Source of the DNA: Terribium retamae
Lineage (GTDB): Bacteria; Pseudomonadota; Alphaproteobacteria; Rhizobiales; Rhizobiaceae
Length of the DNA: 64,000 nt
NCBI RefSeq assembly: GCF_022347545.1
Contig: NZ_JAKREW010000005.1
Coordinates: 175,324-239,323, forward strand
Direction: 5' to 3'
The notes beneath the pieces were generated by a model. The model did no database searches and was not told the DNA's origin. It worked only from the letters and a program-made list of their open reading frames with translations. Made by a program: the position numbers and the translations under genes. This document shows positions 19,942-29,503 of the stretch, piece by piece; the stretch's first letter is position 1, and each line of letters opens with the position of its first letter.

Positions 19942-20592
19942 ATGAAGGATTCGGCTTTCAAACCGGAATTCATCATAACAGATGAAACGTCTCTTCGAGG
20001 CTTGTTTGAAGCGACGCATGCCCTGGCCAAACAGAAATTCCAGAAGACCCTGGGACCCCATGCGCAAGAGTTCATAAGGCGGTCGCCGTTCCTGTGCATC
20101 GGCACACAGGATCTTGATGGCAAAGCCGATGTCAGCCCTCGCGGCGATCCTGTCGGCTTTGTCAAGATTCTTGACGAGCGCACGCTGGCTATTCCAGACC
20201 GGCCCGGCAACAATCGTCTCGACAGCCTGGTAAACATCCTGGCCAATCCGAACGTTGGATTGCTGTTCATCGTTCCAGGGTTTGATGACACATTGCGCGT
20301 GAACGGACGCGCCACTTTGGTGACGGACCCCGAACTCATGAACAGCATGAGCGTCAATGGCCGCGCTCCCAAGCTTGCGATTGTGGTGGAGGTGACCGAG
20401 GTGTTCATGCATTGCGCCAAAGCATTCCGGCGCTCTCATTTGTGGAACCCGGATCATTTCCAGAACCGGACGGAAATGCCGTCTCTTATTAAAATAATCC
20501 TCGACGAAACAACCGGAGCGCCAATCGACAACGACGAGATGCGCAAAATCGATGAAGATCTGGAAGATGAATATAAAAGAACGCTTTATTAG
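19942..20592 (+). CDS. PPOX-fold flavoprotein (pyridoxamine phosphate oxidase family, MSMEG_1061-like)
   Basis: A protein of 216 residues with the split-barrel FMN-binding fold: FIRRSPFLCIGTQDLDGKADVSPRGD near 50-75, IPDRPGNNRLDSLVNILANPNVGLLF near 95-120 and the late family segment FMHCAKAFRRSHLWNP. Members of this subfamily bind FMN or F420-type flavins; most are not the biosynthetic PdxH, whose substrate residues I do not see. It is adjacent to the B6 island but separately transcribed, so a B6 link is only suggestive. The ATG at 19942 has a strong AGGGGG site. Confidence 0.8.
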   Translation: MKDSAFKPEFIITDETSLRGLFEATHALAKQKFQKTLGPHAQEFIRRSPFLCIGTQDLDGKADVSPRGDPVGFVKILDERTLAIPDRPGNNRLDSLVNILANPNVGLLFIVPGFDDTLRVNGRATLVTDPELMNSMSVNGRAPKLAIVVEVTEVFMHCAKAFRRSHLWNPDHFQNRTEMPSLIKIILDETTGAPIDNDEMRKIDEDLEDEYKRTLY

Positions 20593-20776
20593 CTGCCTGT
20601 GGTGGGCGGTCAGGAATGCGAAGCCCGGCGTGACTATACGCAGGTGGGCAGGTGGTTCGGCCAGCCTGTGACATATGAGAGCGATGGCACGCAGATACAT
20701 CGAAGTTTGAATTGGCTCTTTGGGCTGACGAAGGGCCTGCCATCGCCGGATATGAAACCAGCTGGCAAGGGCGACA

Positions 20777-21604
20777 TCATCCGTCCAACAACCGGATCAA
20801 GGCAGTCGAAGCTTCTGTACCCGCCAAGCCGAGATCCCGCACGCTACTCATGTGATTTGCGGCGGCGAGAGTGCCACGGGAAACAGCCAGGCCCTGACCC
20901 GTCAAATGGTCTGCAAACACATTTGCTTGCTGGTGGAAGGGCTCCGTTTCGTCGGCACCGACCAAGACCATGGGAGCAACGCTGCGATCGAAGCGATGAT
21001 TGATGGGCGAGAAGCGATCGACCTCTTCGTCGGTGATGGCGATCTCAGCGGCCAGAAACGAGGTCTGTAAGGGCTTCAAATCGTAAATCCCGCCAAGCAG
21101 AAGAGCGCCTTTGATGCCGGATGGCCGTTCCTCGTCGTCAAAAAGCATCGTCGCAAGATGCGCTCCGGCCGAGTGACCGCTCACGGTGAGCTGGCGGGGG
21201 TCGCCACCGTAATCCGCAATATGGTCGGCTATCCAGAGGCGGGCGCGCCGGATCTGGTCGACGATCCTGGCCATCCTCACCGACGGCATCAACGCATAGT
21301 CCACAATGACCGCGATCGCTCCCGCATCTGTGATGGTGTCGGCGACATAGGAATAGTCGCCCTTCGAGAACATCCGCCAGTAGCCGCCGTGAATGAACAA
21401 ATGCACCGGCAGGCCATCGCGTCTGTTCTTCGGAAAAAACAGGTCGACCGTTTCGGTGCGATCCGGGCCATAGGAGATATCGGCGGTCATTGGGGTTTTC
21501 GCCCTGGTCTCTGCGCTCCGGCGCACGATTTCGGCGACAATGTCATCGAACTCGGCGACATGATCGCGAATGCGGAACGGATCTTTCGGCATCTGTTTGC
21601 TCAC
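20777..21604 (-). CDS. Alpha/beta hydrolase, kynurenine formamidase/esterase-like
   Basis: A protein of 275 residues with the arylformamidase-type HGGYW motif (HLFIHGGYWRMFSKGDY), nucleophile elbow SGHSAGAH with the catalytic serine, and a late histidine in AAANHMSS. There is no signal peptide. Translation starts at GTG 21604, overlapping the stop of the dehydrogenase gene by four bases, so it is coupled to it. It may hydrolyse an amide or ester feeding the same pathway. Substrate unknown. Confidence 0.78.
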   Translation of the reverse strand: MSKQMPKDPFRIRDHVAEFDDIVAEIVRRSAETRAKTPMTADISYGPDRTETVDLFFPKNRRDGLPVHLFIHGGYWRMFSKGDYSYVADTITDAGAIAVIVDYALMPSVRMARIVDQIRRARLWIADHIADYGGDPRQLTVSGHSAGAHLATMLFDDEERPSGIKGALLLGGIYDLKPLQTSFLAAEIAITDEEVDRFSPINHRFDRSVAPMVLVGADETEPFHQQANVFADHLTGQGLAVSRGTLAAANHMSSVRDLGLAGTEASTALIRLLDG

Positions 21605-23049
21605 ATTGTCACGGCGATATACTTGGCCTCCATGAACTCGGCTATGCCGTGCTTCTGTCCGCCTTCACGTCCCAGTCCGCTCTGCTTGACACCGCCGAAG
21701 GGTGCGGCCGGGTCCGACATCAGGCCGCGATTGAGGGCTATCATGCCTGACTCGATCTTCGATGCCACGCGCATCCCTTTCGACAGGTCGCGTGTATAGA
21801 TGTAGGCGGCAAGCCCGTATTCGGTCTCGTTCGCTTTTGCGATCGCTTCGGATTCGGCTTCGAAACGACTGATGGGAGCCACGGGGCCAAAGATCTCCTC
21901 GTGAGCCATGACCGCGTCGGCCGGGACATCGCTGAGCACCGTGGGCGGATAGAAATAACCCGCGCCTCCAGGCCGGATTCCGCCGCAGAGGATTTTCGCC
22001 CCCCGGGCAACGGCGTCCTGGACGAGCCGGTCGATCTTGTCCACCGCCTTTCGGGTGATCATCGGGCCGCATTCGGTCTCCGAATCCGTACCCGGACCGA
22101 TGTTGAGCGCGGCCATGCGTTTGCGAAGCCCTTCAGCGAAAGCATCGTGGATGCCGGCCTGCACGTAGAAACGATTGGCCGCCGTGCAGGCCTCGCCGGC
22201 GTTACGCATCTTGGCGACCATTGCGCCGTCAAGCGCTGCTTCGAGATCGGCGTCGTCAAAGACGATGAACGGCGCATTCCCGCCCAGTTCCATCGAGCAG
22301 GAAATGACATGTTTTGCTGCCTCGGCAAGAAGGATCCGGCCCACGCCGGTTGAGCCGGTGAACGATAATTTCCGCACGCGCGGATCGGCCAGCATGGCTG
22401 CCGTCACCGGGCCCGGGTTCGAGGTCGAGAGCACGTTGACAACGCCGGGGGGTACGCCAGCCTCTTCATAGATCGCTGCGAGCGCATAGGCTGTCAGCGG
22501 TGTCTCGCTGGCAGGCTTGAGGATCACGGTGCAGCCTGCGGCGAGCGCCGGGGCAATCTTGCGTGTTGCCATGGCAGCCGGAAAATTCCAGGGTGTTGTC
22601 AAAACACAGATGCCTATAGGCTGGTAATCGACGACGATCCGGTTCGCGCCCGACGGCGCAAGACCGAACTCGCCGCTGATGCGAACCGCTTCCTCGGCAT
22701 TCCAGCGGAAAAACTCGGCCGCATAGGCGACTTCGCCGCGCGCGTCGCGCAGAGCCTTGCCGTTTTCCAGGGAAATCAACGCGGCCAATGTTTCTGCCCG
22801 TTCGGTCATCAGTTCGAAGCAGCGCCGCAGGATTTCGGATCGTCTGCGCGGCGGGGTCGCCTGCCAACTCGTTGCTGCGGCGGCGGCTGCGTCCACGGCC
22901 GCGTCCGCGTCGGCAAGCGTGGCGTCGGGAACGGTCGCGATCACCGCTTCGGTGGAAGGGTTGACCACTTCGATGACACGGCCATCCGATGAGGGCCGCC
23001 ATTTTCCACCGATATAGAGGCCATGGGAGAGCGTGGTGTAGTCGGACAT
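21601..23049 (-). CDS. NAD(P)-dependent succinate-semialdehyde dehydrogenase
   Basis: Aldehyde dehydrogenase of 482 residues closest to the GabD class. It has cofactor-side [21 protein letters not shown], glycine motif FTGSTGVG, glutamate in [11 protein letters not shown] and catalytic cysteine in [12 protein letters not shown]. Oxidation of succinic semialdehyde to succinate is the expected reaction, and that aldehyde is the carbon end product of the B6 island about 3 kb away. Other semialdehydes are possible. It lies between the iron alcohol dehydrogenase (58 bases upstream) and the esterase (overlapping). Confidence 0.82.
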   Translation of the reverse strand: MSDYTTLSHGLYIGGKWRPSSDGRVIEVVNPSTEAVIATVPDATLADADAAVDAAAAAATSWQATPPRRRSEILRRCFELMTERAETLAALISLENGKALRDARGEVAYAAEFFRWNAEEAVRISGEFGLAPSGANRIVVDYQPIGICVLTTPWNFPAAMATRKIAPALAAGCTVILKPASETPLTAYALAAIYEEAGVPPGVVNVLSTSNPGPVTAAMLADPRVRKLSFTGSTGVGRILLAEAAKHVISCSMELGGNAPFIVFDDADLEAALDGAMVAKMRNAGEACTAANRFYVQAGIHDAFAEGLRKRMAALNIGPGTDSETECGPMITRKAVDKIDRLVQDAVARGAKILCGGIRPGGAGYFYPPTVLSDVPADAVMAHEEIFGPVAPISRFEAESEAIAKANETEYGLAAYIYTRDLSKGMRVASKIESGMIALNRGLMSDPAAPFGGVKQSGLGREGGQKHGIAEFMEAKYIAVTM

Positions 23050-23107
23050 GTTCGGGACCCTGATCGAATGGTTCGGAAAAGTGTTTACGGGGCGATGGTT
23101 GTAGGTT

Positions 23108-24334
23108 TCACATCGCGCTGGCGGCCATGTCGCCCTCGTAGGCCGCTCTGACCAAGCGCCGCATCGCCACGATGTCGAATGAACGGGGGTTGTTCTTGAT
23201 CAGTCGGTCGATGCCGAGCGCCTGTTCAGCCGTCCAATCGATATGGTCCTCGGAGAGGCCGAGCTCAGCCAGCGTCCGAGTGATGCCTATGGCATTGAAC
23301 AGCCGGGCAACTTCCTGGATCGCCGCTTCTGCCAATCCGTTGATGTTGCCGTCCTGGCGAGGAAGGCCGAGGGCGGCGCCGACCTCGGCGATTTCGGCGG
23401 CTGCGGCGGCGAGGTTATAGCGCATCACATAAGGCAGCATCGTTGCGACACCCAGCCCGTGCGGCGTATGCGTGAGTGCGCCGACCGGATATTGCACGGC
23501 ATGGGCAGCGGCGGTCCCCGCCGTGCCGAAAGCGCAGCCGGCGGCCAGCGCTCCCATCATGACATCGGCGCGCGCATTCTCGTTCGATCCGTCGCGATAG
23601 GCTGCTTCCAGGCTGCGTCCCAAAAGCCTGATTGCCAGCAGGGAGAAATGATCCGTCAACGTGCTCTTGCCGATGAAGACATGTTGTTGCGGCAGGCTGG
23701 CGTCAGCGCCGCGTTTTGCGGCGGTGAAGGCTTCGATCGCATGCGTCAGCGCGTCGGCACCGGCGACGGCTATCAGAGACGGCGGACACGTTGCCGTCAG
23801 ATCCGGGTCGCAAAGCGCCACCGCGGCGATCAGGTGAGGGCTGGAGATGCCTACCTTGAGCGTTCGCTCCGGATCCGAAATCACGGCGACCGGGGTCACC
23901 TCCGATCCGGTACCGGCCGTGGTCGGCACCGCAATCACGGGGAGGGTGGGGCCTGGCACCTTGAACTCGCCGTAATAGTCCTGCAGCTTTCCGCCGTGGC
24001 TGAGCAAAAGCGCGGCGCATTTGGCCATATCCAGGCAACTACCGCCGCCGATACCAATCACCATGTCCGGCTTGAAGTTCTTCGTCTCCGCAATGCAGTC
24101 GGCGACGCTGTCGCGGGGCACGTCAGGCAGGGTTTTGTCATAGACGAGCGTCTCCACCCGGGCAGCCGCCAATCCGGCGAGCAGTTCGGCGAACTCGGCC
24201 GTCTTCGAGAGACGCTCATCGGTGCAGATGAATGCACGGCCGCCATATCGGGCGGCAATGGCAGGCAGCGCATGGCGCTGGCCTTTGCCGAACAGGATCT
24301 CGCGTGGCAGGCGCGCGGCGGCAAACATAGTCAT
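23108..24334 (-). CDS. Iron-containing alcohol dehydrogenase, possibly 4-hydroxybutyrate dehydrogenase
   Basis: Group III metal-dependent dehydrogenase of 408 residues. NAD region VIGIGGGSCLDMAKCAALLL, AVPTTAGTGSEVTPVAVI, metal ligands in DALTHAIEAF and the HAVQYPVGALTHTPHGLGVA segment. Directly followed by the succinate-semialdehyde dehydrogenase gene. The pair would convert 4-hydroxybutyrate to succinate, or the enzyme could reduce surplus succinic semialdehyde. Maleylacetate reductase-like activity is an alternative. GAAGGA lies ten bases before the ATG. Divergent from the GntR gene at 24558. Confidence 0.78.
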   Translation of the reverse strand: MTMFAAARLPREILFGKGQRHALPAIAARYGGRAFICTDERLSKTAEFAELLAGLAAARVETLVYDKTLPDVPRDSVADCIAETKNFKPDMVIGIGGGSCLDMAKCAALLLSHGGKLQDYYGEFKVPGPTLPVIAVPTTAGTGSEVTPVAVISDPERTLKVGISSPHLIAAVALCDPDLTATCPPSLIAVAGADALTHAIEAFTAAKRGADASLPQQHVFIGKSTLTDHFSLLAIRLLGRSLEAAYRDGSNENARADVMMGALAAGCAFGTAGTAAAHAVQYPVGALTHTPHGLGVATMLPYVMRYNLAAAAAEIAEVGAALGLPRQDGNINGLAEAAIQEVARLFNAIGITRTLAELGLSEDHIDWTAEQALGIDRLIKNNPRSFDIVAMRRLVRAAYEGDMAASAM

Positions 24335-24471
24335 GAACCGGTGTCCTTCGAAAAGATAAGTAACGAGCTCGTTGCGGAGCTTCTCTTGGTGGCAGGCAGG
24401 TTTGCTCTGCCAGGGGCCGTGCCTTCGATATTCAAGCCGACGGGTTGCCCTGCGGGTACTATCGCATTCTC

Positions 24472-24499
24472 ATATCCTCTATAAAATCGTATAGGATAT
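24472..24499. promoter_or_regulatory. Candidate GntR operator between divergent genes
   Basis: Perfect inverted repeat ATATCCT (24472-24478) and AGGATAT (24493-24499) in an AT-rich stretch, 58 bases before the start of the GntR gene and about 140 from the divergent alcohol dehydrogenase start. The neighbouring CTATA/TATAG bases extend the dyad with one offset base. It probably serves autoregulation by the adjacent GntR protein. Confidence 0.5.
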
Positions 24500-24557
24500 A
24501 GTATTGAATTGGTCGGAGCATCGTGTTAGGGCTCGCTTCTGTCAAGAGGTAATAACG

Positions 24558-25256
24558 ATGCAAAATTCCGATCTGGCGGTTGATGGCGACGGTCGCATGG
24601 GCGGCCGCATCCAGCGGGCCAACAGCCTGGCCGAGGATGTCTATGAGGCAATCTTCGCGCAGCTCATGTCGTTGAAGATCGCTCCAGGGTCGCGGATCAC
24701 TGTCGATAATCTGGTCAAGGAATTCAGCGTCTCTCACACGCCTATCCGCGAAGCACTCGGCCGGCTCGAGGGCGAGGGGTTGGTGCTGAAGACCCACCTG
24801 ATCGGCTATCGCGCCGCTCCGCAAATCACACGGCGCCGGTTCGACGAGCTTTACGAACTGCGACTTCTGCTCGAGCCTGCCGCCGCAGCCAAGGCCACGG
24901 CTGCGCTGGATGACGAACGTCTTGCCGTTCTACGAGAAGCAGCAGGCGTCATGGCCAGGCGGGTCGGCAAGGACGAGCGGCTGCGCTACTCGAATTTTGC
25001 GCGGCAGGATGCGATCTTCCACGACAAGATCATGGAGTTCGCGCAGAACGAACTCATCCGTGAAACGCTGAACCATCAGCATACCCATTTCCACATCTTC
25101 CGCCTGATGTTCCACGCGCGCGTTACCGAAGAAGCGCTGGACGAACACGAGGCGATTCTTGCCGCTTTCGCCGCAGGCGATGCGCGCGCCGCCGAGAAGG
25201 CGATGCGTGTGCACATCGAGAATTCGCGGGACCGGCTCCTGCCTGCTTTCGAGTAA
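24558..25256 (+). CDS. GntR family (FCD) regulator of the importer region
   Basis: A regulator of 232 residues: winged helix (about 25-90, with VDNLVKEFSVSHTPIREALGRLEGEG) and FCD domain (about 95-225) with metal/ligand-type acidic and histidine residues (DAIFHDKIME, HQHTHFHIF). The start at ATG 24558 follows AGAGGT; a longer frame from 24504 has no site. It is eight bases ahead of the importer ATPase gene, so it is probably the first gene of that operon, and it faces the alcohol dehydrogenase operon. Confidence 0.85.
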   Translation: MQNSDLAVDGDGRMGGRIQRANSLAEDVYEAIFAQLMSLKIAPGSRITVDNLVKEFSVSHTPIREALGRLEGEGLVLKTHLIGYRAAPQITRRRFDELYELRLLLEPAAAAKATAALDDERLAVLREAAGVMARRVGKDERLRYSNFARQDAIFHDKIMEFAQNELIRETLNHQHTHFHIFRLMFHARVTEEALDEHEAILAAFAAGDARAAEKAMRVHIENSRDRLLPAFE

Positions 25257-25264
25257 TCGCGCCG

Positions 25265-26839
25265 ATGTCCATTGCCGCTCGCCTCGAAGGAGATCACGCT
25301 GTCGCGCCGGTCGCCGGAGTTCCGGTCGGTCCGGCGGTGCTCCGCGCTGAAGGCATTTCCAAGCGATACGGCACCGTTACCGTATTGTCGGACGTCACGC
25401 TGGATATTCTGCCGGGCGAAATCCACGCGATCATCGGTGAGAACGGCGCGGGCAAGTCGACATTCATGCGGCTGCTTTCCGGCTATGTCGAGCCGACCGA
25501 AGGCACATTGTCGATGGCGGGAGGCCGGGTGCACTTTACCAAGCCCGACCAGGCCCAGGCGGCGGGCATTGCCCTTGTGCATCAGGAAATATTGCTGGCC
25601 GAGGCGCTCACCGTCACCGACAACCTCTTTCTCGGCCGCGAACTCACCAGAGGCGGCATCGTCGATGACGTGCGCATGCGTCGTGTCGCAGCGGCAAAGC
25701 TGGCCGAACTTGGCTGCGAAGTATCGCCTACGGCTCTTGTCGGCGCCATCTCACTGGCGGATCGCCAACTCGTGCAGATTGCACGAGCCCTCCTCGATGA
25801 GCACAAAGTGGTCATCTTCGACGAACCCACGGCGGTGCTGACCGGCGAAGAAGTCGAGCGCCTCCTCGCTGTTATTTTCGAACTCAAGGCGCGGGGCATC
25901 GCGGTCCTTTATATCAGCCATCGTCTCGACGAGGTGCAGCGCCTCGCTGACAAGGTCACGGTGCTACGCGACGGCAAGATGGTCGGCACATATCCAGGCC
26001 ACATGCTGACCCAGACCGAGATGGCGCGGGTGATGGTGGGCCGCGAACTTGCCGCTCTCTACCCTCAAAGGCAGGCGGTGCGCACCGACCAGCCGATGTT
26101 GAGCGTTCGAAACGCTGTGGTTCCAGGCTTCGCACAGGACGTGTCGTTCACGGTGCACAAGGGCGAGATCCTTGGCTTCGCCGGCATGATCGGGGCCGGC
26201 CGGACGGAGCTCTTCGAAGGCATTCTGGGACTTCGGCCGGGAACGGCGGTGATCGAACTCAACGGCTCTCCGATCCAGATACATTCGCAGCGCGAAGCCG
26301 TAGACGCCGGCATCGGCTATCTCACCGAGGACCGCAAAGGCAAAGGATTGCTCCTTCAGGAGCGGCTCGGGCCAAATCTCACGCTGTCGGCGCTCGCCAG
26401 CTTCCATCCCGGCATCATCCTGCGGCGTGCCCGCGAAGCGGAGGCGCTGACGCAGGCAGTGGCCGACTACGACATCCGGCTGAAGAGCCTCGGCGTCAAG
26501 GCAGGGCAACTCTCCGGCGGCAACCAGCAGAAATTGTTGCTTGCCAAGGTGCTTCTGACCAATCCGTCCGTCGTTATCATCGACGAGCCGACGCGCGGCA
26601 TCGATATTGCCAACAAGGCGCAGATCTACAGCTTCATTCAAGACCTCGTGGGGCAGGGCAAAGCCTGCATCGTCATCTCTTCGGAGATGCAGGAACTGAT
26701 CGGGATATGCGACCGCGTCCTGGTCATGCGCGAAGGGGTCATCAGCGGCGAGGTCTGGGGCGAGACGATGACCGAGAGCAACATCGCGCTGCTTGCGACG
26801 AGCGAGCGGGCGCACGTCGCCCAGGGAGGAACACAGTGA
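25265..26839 (+). CDS. Sugar-type double ABC ATPase, importer A (RbsA-like)
   Basis: A protein of 524 residues with two nucleotide-binding domains. The first has Walker A GENGAGKST and Walker B VVIFDEPTAVLTGEE; its signature stretch ISLADRQLVQIARAL is of the degenerate RbsA kind. The second has GMIGAGRTELFEG as P-loop equivalent, ISEQ-less linker and signature LSGGNQQK with VIIDEPTRGID. CUT2 family importers use one such protein with a homodimeric permease. The stop overlaps the GTG start of the permease gene. Confidence 0.88.
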   Translation: MSIAARLEGDHAVAPVAGVPVGPAVLRAEGISKRYGTVTVLSDVTLDILPGEIHAIIGENGAGKSTFMRLLSGYVEPTEGTLSMAGGRVHFTKPDQAQAAGIALVHQEILLAEALTVTDNLFLGRELTRGGIVDDVRMRRVAAAKLAELGCEVSPTALVGAISLADRQLVQIARALLDEHKVVIFDEPTAVLTGEEVERLLAVIFELKARGIAVLYISHRLDEVQRLADKVTVLRDGKMVGTYPGHMLTQTEMARVMVGRELAALYPQRQAVRTDQPMLSVRNAVVPGFAQDVSFTVHKGEILGFAGMIGAGRTELFEGILGLRPGTAVIELNGSPIQIHSQREAVDAGIGYLTEDRKGKGLLLQERLGPNLTLSALASFHPGIILRRAREAEALTQAVADYDIRLKSLGVKAGQLSGGNQQKLLLAKVLLTNPSVVIIDEPTRGIDIANKAQIYSFIQDLVGQGKACIVISSEMQELIGICDRVLVMREGVISGEVWGETMTESNIALLATSERAHVAQGGTQ

Positions 26840-27828
26840 CAGCGCTTACCCAGTCCGCGCCGGCGAGAAACGATCGGCAATTCCAATTCTCATGGACGGA
26901 CGCCGGTCCGTTCCTCGCTCTTGCGGTGCTGCTGGTGGTCGGGTTCGCGGTCAATCCGGATTTCCTCTCCACGACCAACCTCGGCAACGTGATTACGCGC
27001 AGCGCCTATGTCGCCATCATCGCCGTTGGTGCGACATTCGTGATTTCATCTGGCGGGCTGGACCTATCCGTCGGTTCGATGGTTGCCTTCATCGCAGGCA
27101 TCACCATCATGTTCATGAACATGATGGTGCCGGGACTTGGTCTCTGGGCCATTCCGGTGGGGATGGCGATCGCCCTGCTGGCGGGGCTGCTGTGCGGCCT
27201 GGCCAATGGTCTCATCGTTACGGTAGGCAGGATCGAGCCATTCATCGCCACGCTCGGCACCATGGGCATCTTCCGGGCACTGATCACCTACATGACCGAC
27301 GGAGGCACGATCCCGATCGACCGGTCGCTGCGGGAGGCCTACAGACCGGTTTATTTCGGAACGCTGGGCGGCATTCCGGTGCCGATCCTGATCTCCGCTG
27401 TCGTCGCCTTGCTCGGCGCGTTTGTCCTCTACAAGACCAAATATGGACGCAAATGCGCTGCCGTGGGGGCGAATGAGGATGTCGCCCGCTATTCGGGCAT
27501 CTCCGTCATCAAGACACGCACCGTGGCCTATGTCATCCAGGGAGCATGCGTGGCGATTGCAGCCGTCTGCTATGTGCCCCGACTCGGCGCCGCCACTCCG
27601 ACAACCGGCCAGCTCTGGGAACTGCAGGTCATCACCGCAGTCGTCATTGGCGGGACAGCCCTGCGCGGCGGCAAGGGGCGCATATGGGGCACCATCGCCG
27701 GTGCCGTGATCCTTGAGTTGATCGCCAACCTGATGGTGTTGTCGGATTTCGTCTCCGAATACCTCGTTGCTGCGGTCCAGGGCGTCATCATCATCATCGC
27801 CATGCTCGTGCAGCGATTTTCCAGATAG
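26836..27828 (+). CDS. Sugar ABC permease, importer A (RbsC-like)
   Basis: Membrane protein of 330 residues with about ten helices and the family hallmarks VISSGGLDLSVGSMVAF and AVGANEDVARYSGI. It starts at GTG 26836, overlapping the ATPase stop, with GGGAGGA upstream. A cluster of methionines lies in the loop IMFMNMMVPG. With the ATPase and the following binding protein it makes a complete CUT2 importer. Substrate not readable. Confidence 0.87.
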   Translation: MTALTQSAPARNDRQFQFSWTDAGPFLALAVLLVVGFAVNPDFLSTTNLGNVITRSAYVAIIAVGATFVISSGGLDLSVGSMVAFIAGITIMFMNMMVPGLGLWAIPVGMAIALLAGLLCGLANGLIVTVGRIEPFIATLGTMGIFRALITYMTDGGTIPIDRSLREAYRPVYFGTLGGIPVPILISAVVALLGAFVLYKTKYGRKCAAVGANEDVARYSGISVIKTRTVAYVIQGACVAIAAVCYVPRLGAATPTTGQLWELQVITAVVIGGTALRGGKGRIWGTIAGAVILELIANLMVLSDFVSEYLVAAVQGVIIIIAMLVQRFSR

Positions 27829-27884
27829 CCCGTCTCGGGACCGGGCGGGCGCCAAAGTTGATCGGTCCATTCTGGGAGGTAGTA

Positions 27885-28835
27885 ATGTTTAATAGAAAAT
27901 GGATTGCGGCCGTGGCGGTCGGCGCCTTGATGGTCGCCAGCCAGGCGCTGGCGGCGGATAAAAAGGTGATCGCCGTTTCCATTCCTGCCGCAGACCACGG
28001 CTGGACGGCCGGTGTGGTCTACCACGCGCAGGCGGCCGCCAAGGAAATCAACGCCGCGTTTCCGGATGTCGAGGTTGTCGTGAAGACCTCGCCGTCAGCG
28101 GCCGACCAGGTCAGTGCGCTGGAGGATCTTTCCGCGAGCCGCAAACTGAATGCGTTGGTCATCCTGCCTTACACCTCCGAAGAGCTGACTCAGCCGGTCA
28201 AGGCCATCAAGGATATGGGGACCTTCATCACCGTGGTCGATCGCGGTCTGACCGATGCCTCGATCCAGGATCTTTACCTTGCCGGCGACAACATTGCCGT
28301 CGGCGCCAATACCGCGAAGTTCATGATCGAAAAGCTTGGCGGGAAGGGTAACGTGGTGGTGCTTCGCGGGATTCCAACCGTTATCGACGACGAGCGCATC
28401 AAAGGTTTCGAGGACACCATCAAGGGAACCGATCTGAAGGTGCTCGATATCCAGTATGCGCATTGGAACAGTGACCAGGCTTTCAAGCTGATGCAGGATT
28501 ATCTCGCCAAACATCCGCACATCGACGCAGTATGGGCCAATGACGACGACATGCTTCTCGGCGTTCTGGAGGCGGTCAAGCAGTCCGGGCGGACAGACAT
28601 CAAGCTGGCGCTTGGCGGCAACGGGATGAAGGACATCGTCAAGAAAGTGATCGATGGCGATGCCATGACGCCGGTCGAGACGCCTTACCCGCCTTCGATG
28701 ATCAAGACGGCCGTATACATGACGGTGGCCAATCTTGTCGGTCAGGCGCCGGTCCGCGGCCACGTCAAACTCGACGCGCCGCTGATAACCCAAGCCAACG
28801 CCAAGGAATACTACTTCCCGGACTCTCCATTCTGA
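27885..28835 (+). CDS. Sugar-binding protein, importer A (RbsB-like)
   Basis: Periplasmic type I binding protein of 316 residues. The signal peptide ends ASQALAADKK. Pattern AVSIPAADHGWTAGVVYHAQAAAKEI, NALVILPYTSEELTQPVKA and DAVWANDDDMLLGVLEAVKQSG is typical of the ribose-binding group, with DDD in the hinge region. GGGAGGT precedes ATG 27885. It is expected to be the most abundant product of this operon. Confidence 0.86.
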   Translation: MFNRKWIAAVAVGALMVASQALAADKKVIAVSIPAADHGWTAGVVYHAQAAAKEINAAFPDVEVVVKTSPSAADQVSALEDLSASRKLNALVILPYTSEELTQPVKAIKDMGTFITVVDRGLTDASIQDLYLAGDNIAVGANTAKFMIEKLGGKGNVVVLRGIPTVIDDERIKGFEDTIKGTDLKVLDIQYAHWNSDQAFKLMQDYLAKHPHIDAVWANDDDMLLGVLEAVKQSGRTDIKLALGGNGMKDIVKKVIDGDAMTPVETPYPPSMIKTAVYMTVANLVGQAPVRGHVKLDAPLITQANAKEYYFPDSPF

Positions 28836-28909
28836 GCCCGGTGATCCAGTTCGCGACAGCCAGGGCGCGTTCGTGCGCCTTGGCATCCCAAAAATCAAAA
28901 GGATAAGTC

Positions 28910-29503
28910 ATGCCAGCCAAGAAGATATTGATGCTGACCGGTGAATTCACCGAGGAGTATGAGATCTACGTCTATCAGCAGGCAATGGAGGCGGTCGGCC
29001 ACACCGTCCATGTCGTTTGCCCCGACAAGAATGCTGGCGATCTGATCAAGACTTCGCTGCACGATTTCGAGGGCGATCAGACCTACACCGAGAAGCTTGG
29101 CCACTATGCGTTGATCAACAAGACATTCTCCGATGCGGAGAAACAACTCGATCAGTATGACGCTGTCTATTGTGCCGGCGGGCGGGGGCCGGAATATATC
29201 CGCACCGACAAGCGTGTTCAGGCCATCGTGCGTCATTTCCACGAGACCAGGAAGCCGATCTTCACCATTTGCCACGGGGTGCAGATACTGATCGCAGTCG
29301 ACGGCGTGGTGCGCGGCAAGAAGGTTGCAGCGCTGGGGGCCTGCGAGCCGGAAGTCACACTCGCAGGCGGCACTTATGTCGACCTGTCGCCGACCGAGGC
29401 ATATGTTGACGGCACGATGGTGTCGGCCAAAGGCTGGACCGCTCTCGCAGCTTTCATCCGCGAATGTCTGAAGGTGCTCGGCACGGAAATCCGGCACGGC
29501 TAG
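28910..29503 (+). CDS. DJ-1/PfpI family protein
   Basis: A class I glutamine-amidotransferase-like domain of 197 residues. The nucleophile elbow is FTICHGVQIL with Cys121-His122; Glu16 in EFTEEYEIY could be the acid. CAGGRGPEYI is the usual glycine loop. Family members act as glyoxalase III, deglycase, isomerase-type enzymes or chaperones. Location as the last gene of importer operon A suggests it modifies the imported compound or detoxifies a reactive aldehyde from it. AAAGGA lies before the ATG. Confidence 0.8.
   Translation: MPAKKILMLTGEFTEEYEIYVYQQAMEAVGHTVHVVCPDKNAGDLIKTSLHDFEGDQTYTEKLGHYALINKTFSDAEKQLDQYDAVYCAGGRGPEYIRTDKRVQAIVRHFHETRKPIFTICHGVQILIAVDGVVRGKKVAALGACEPEVTLAGGTYVDLSPTEAYVDGTMVSAKGWTALAAFIRECLKVLGTEIRHG

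Noticed and set aside
19942..20592. Assignment of the PPOX-fold protein as PdxH
   Set aside because: The length and internal motifs fit another subfamily; PdxH-specific PLP-binding residues are not visible.
23243..24484. Plus-strand frame of 413 codons over the iron alcohol dehydrogenase
   Set aside because: The minus strand has all family motifs; this is its shadow.
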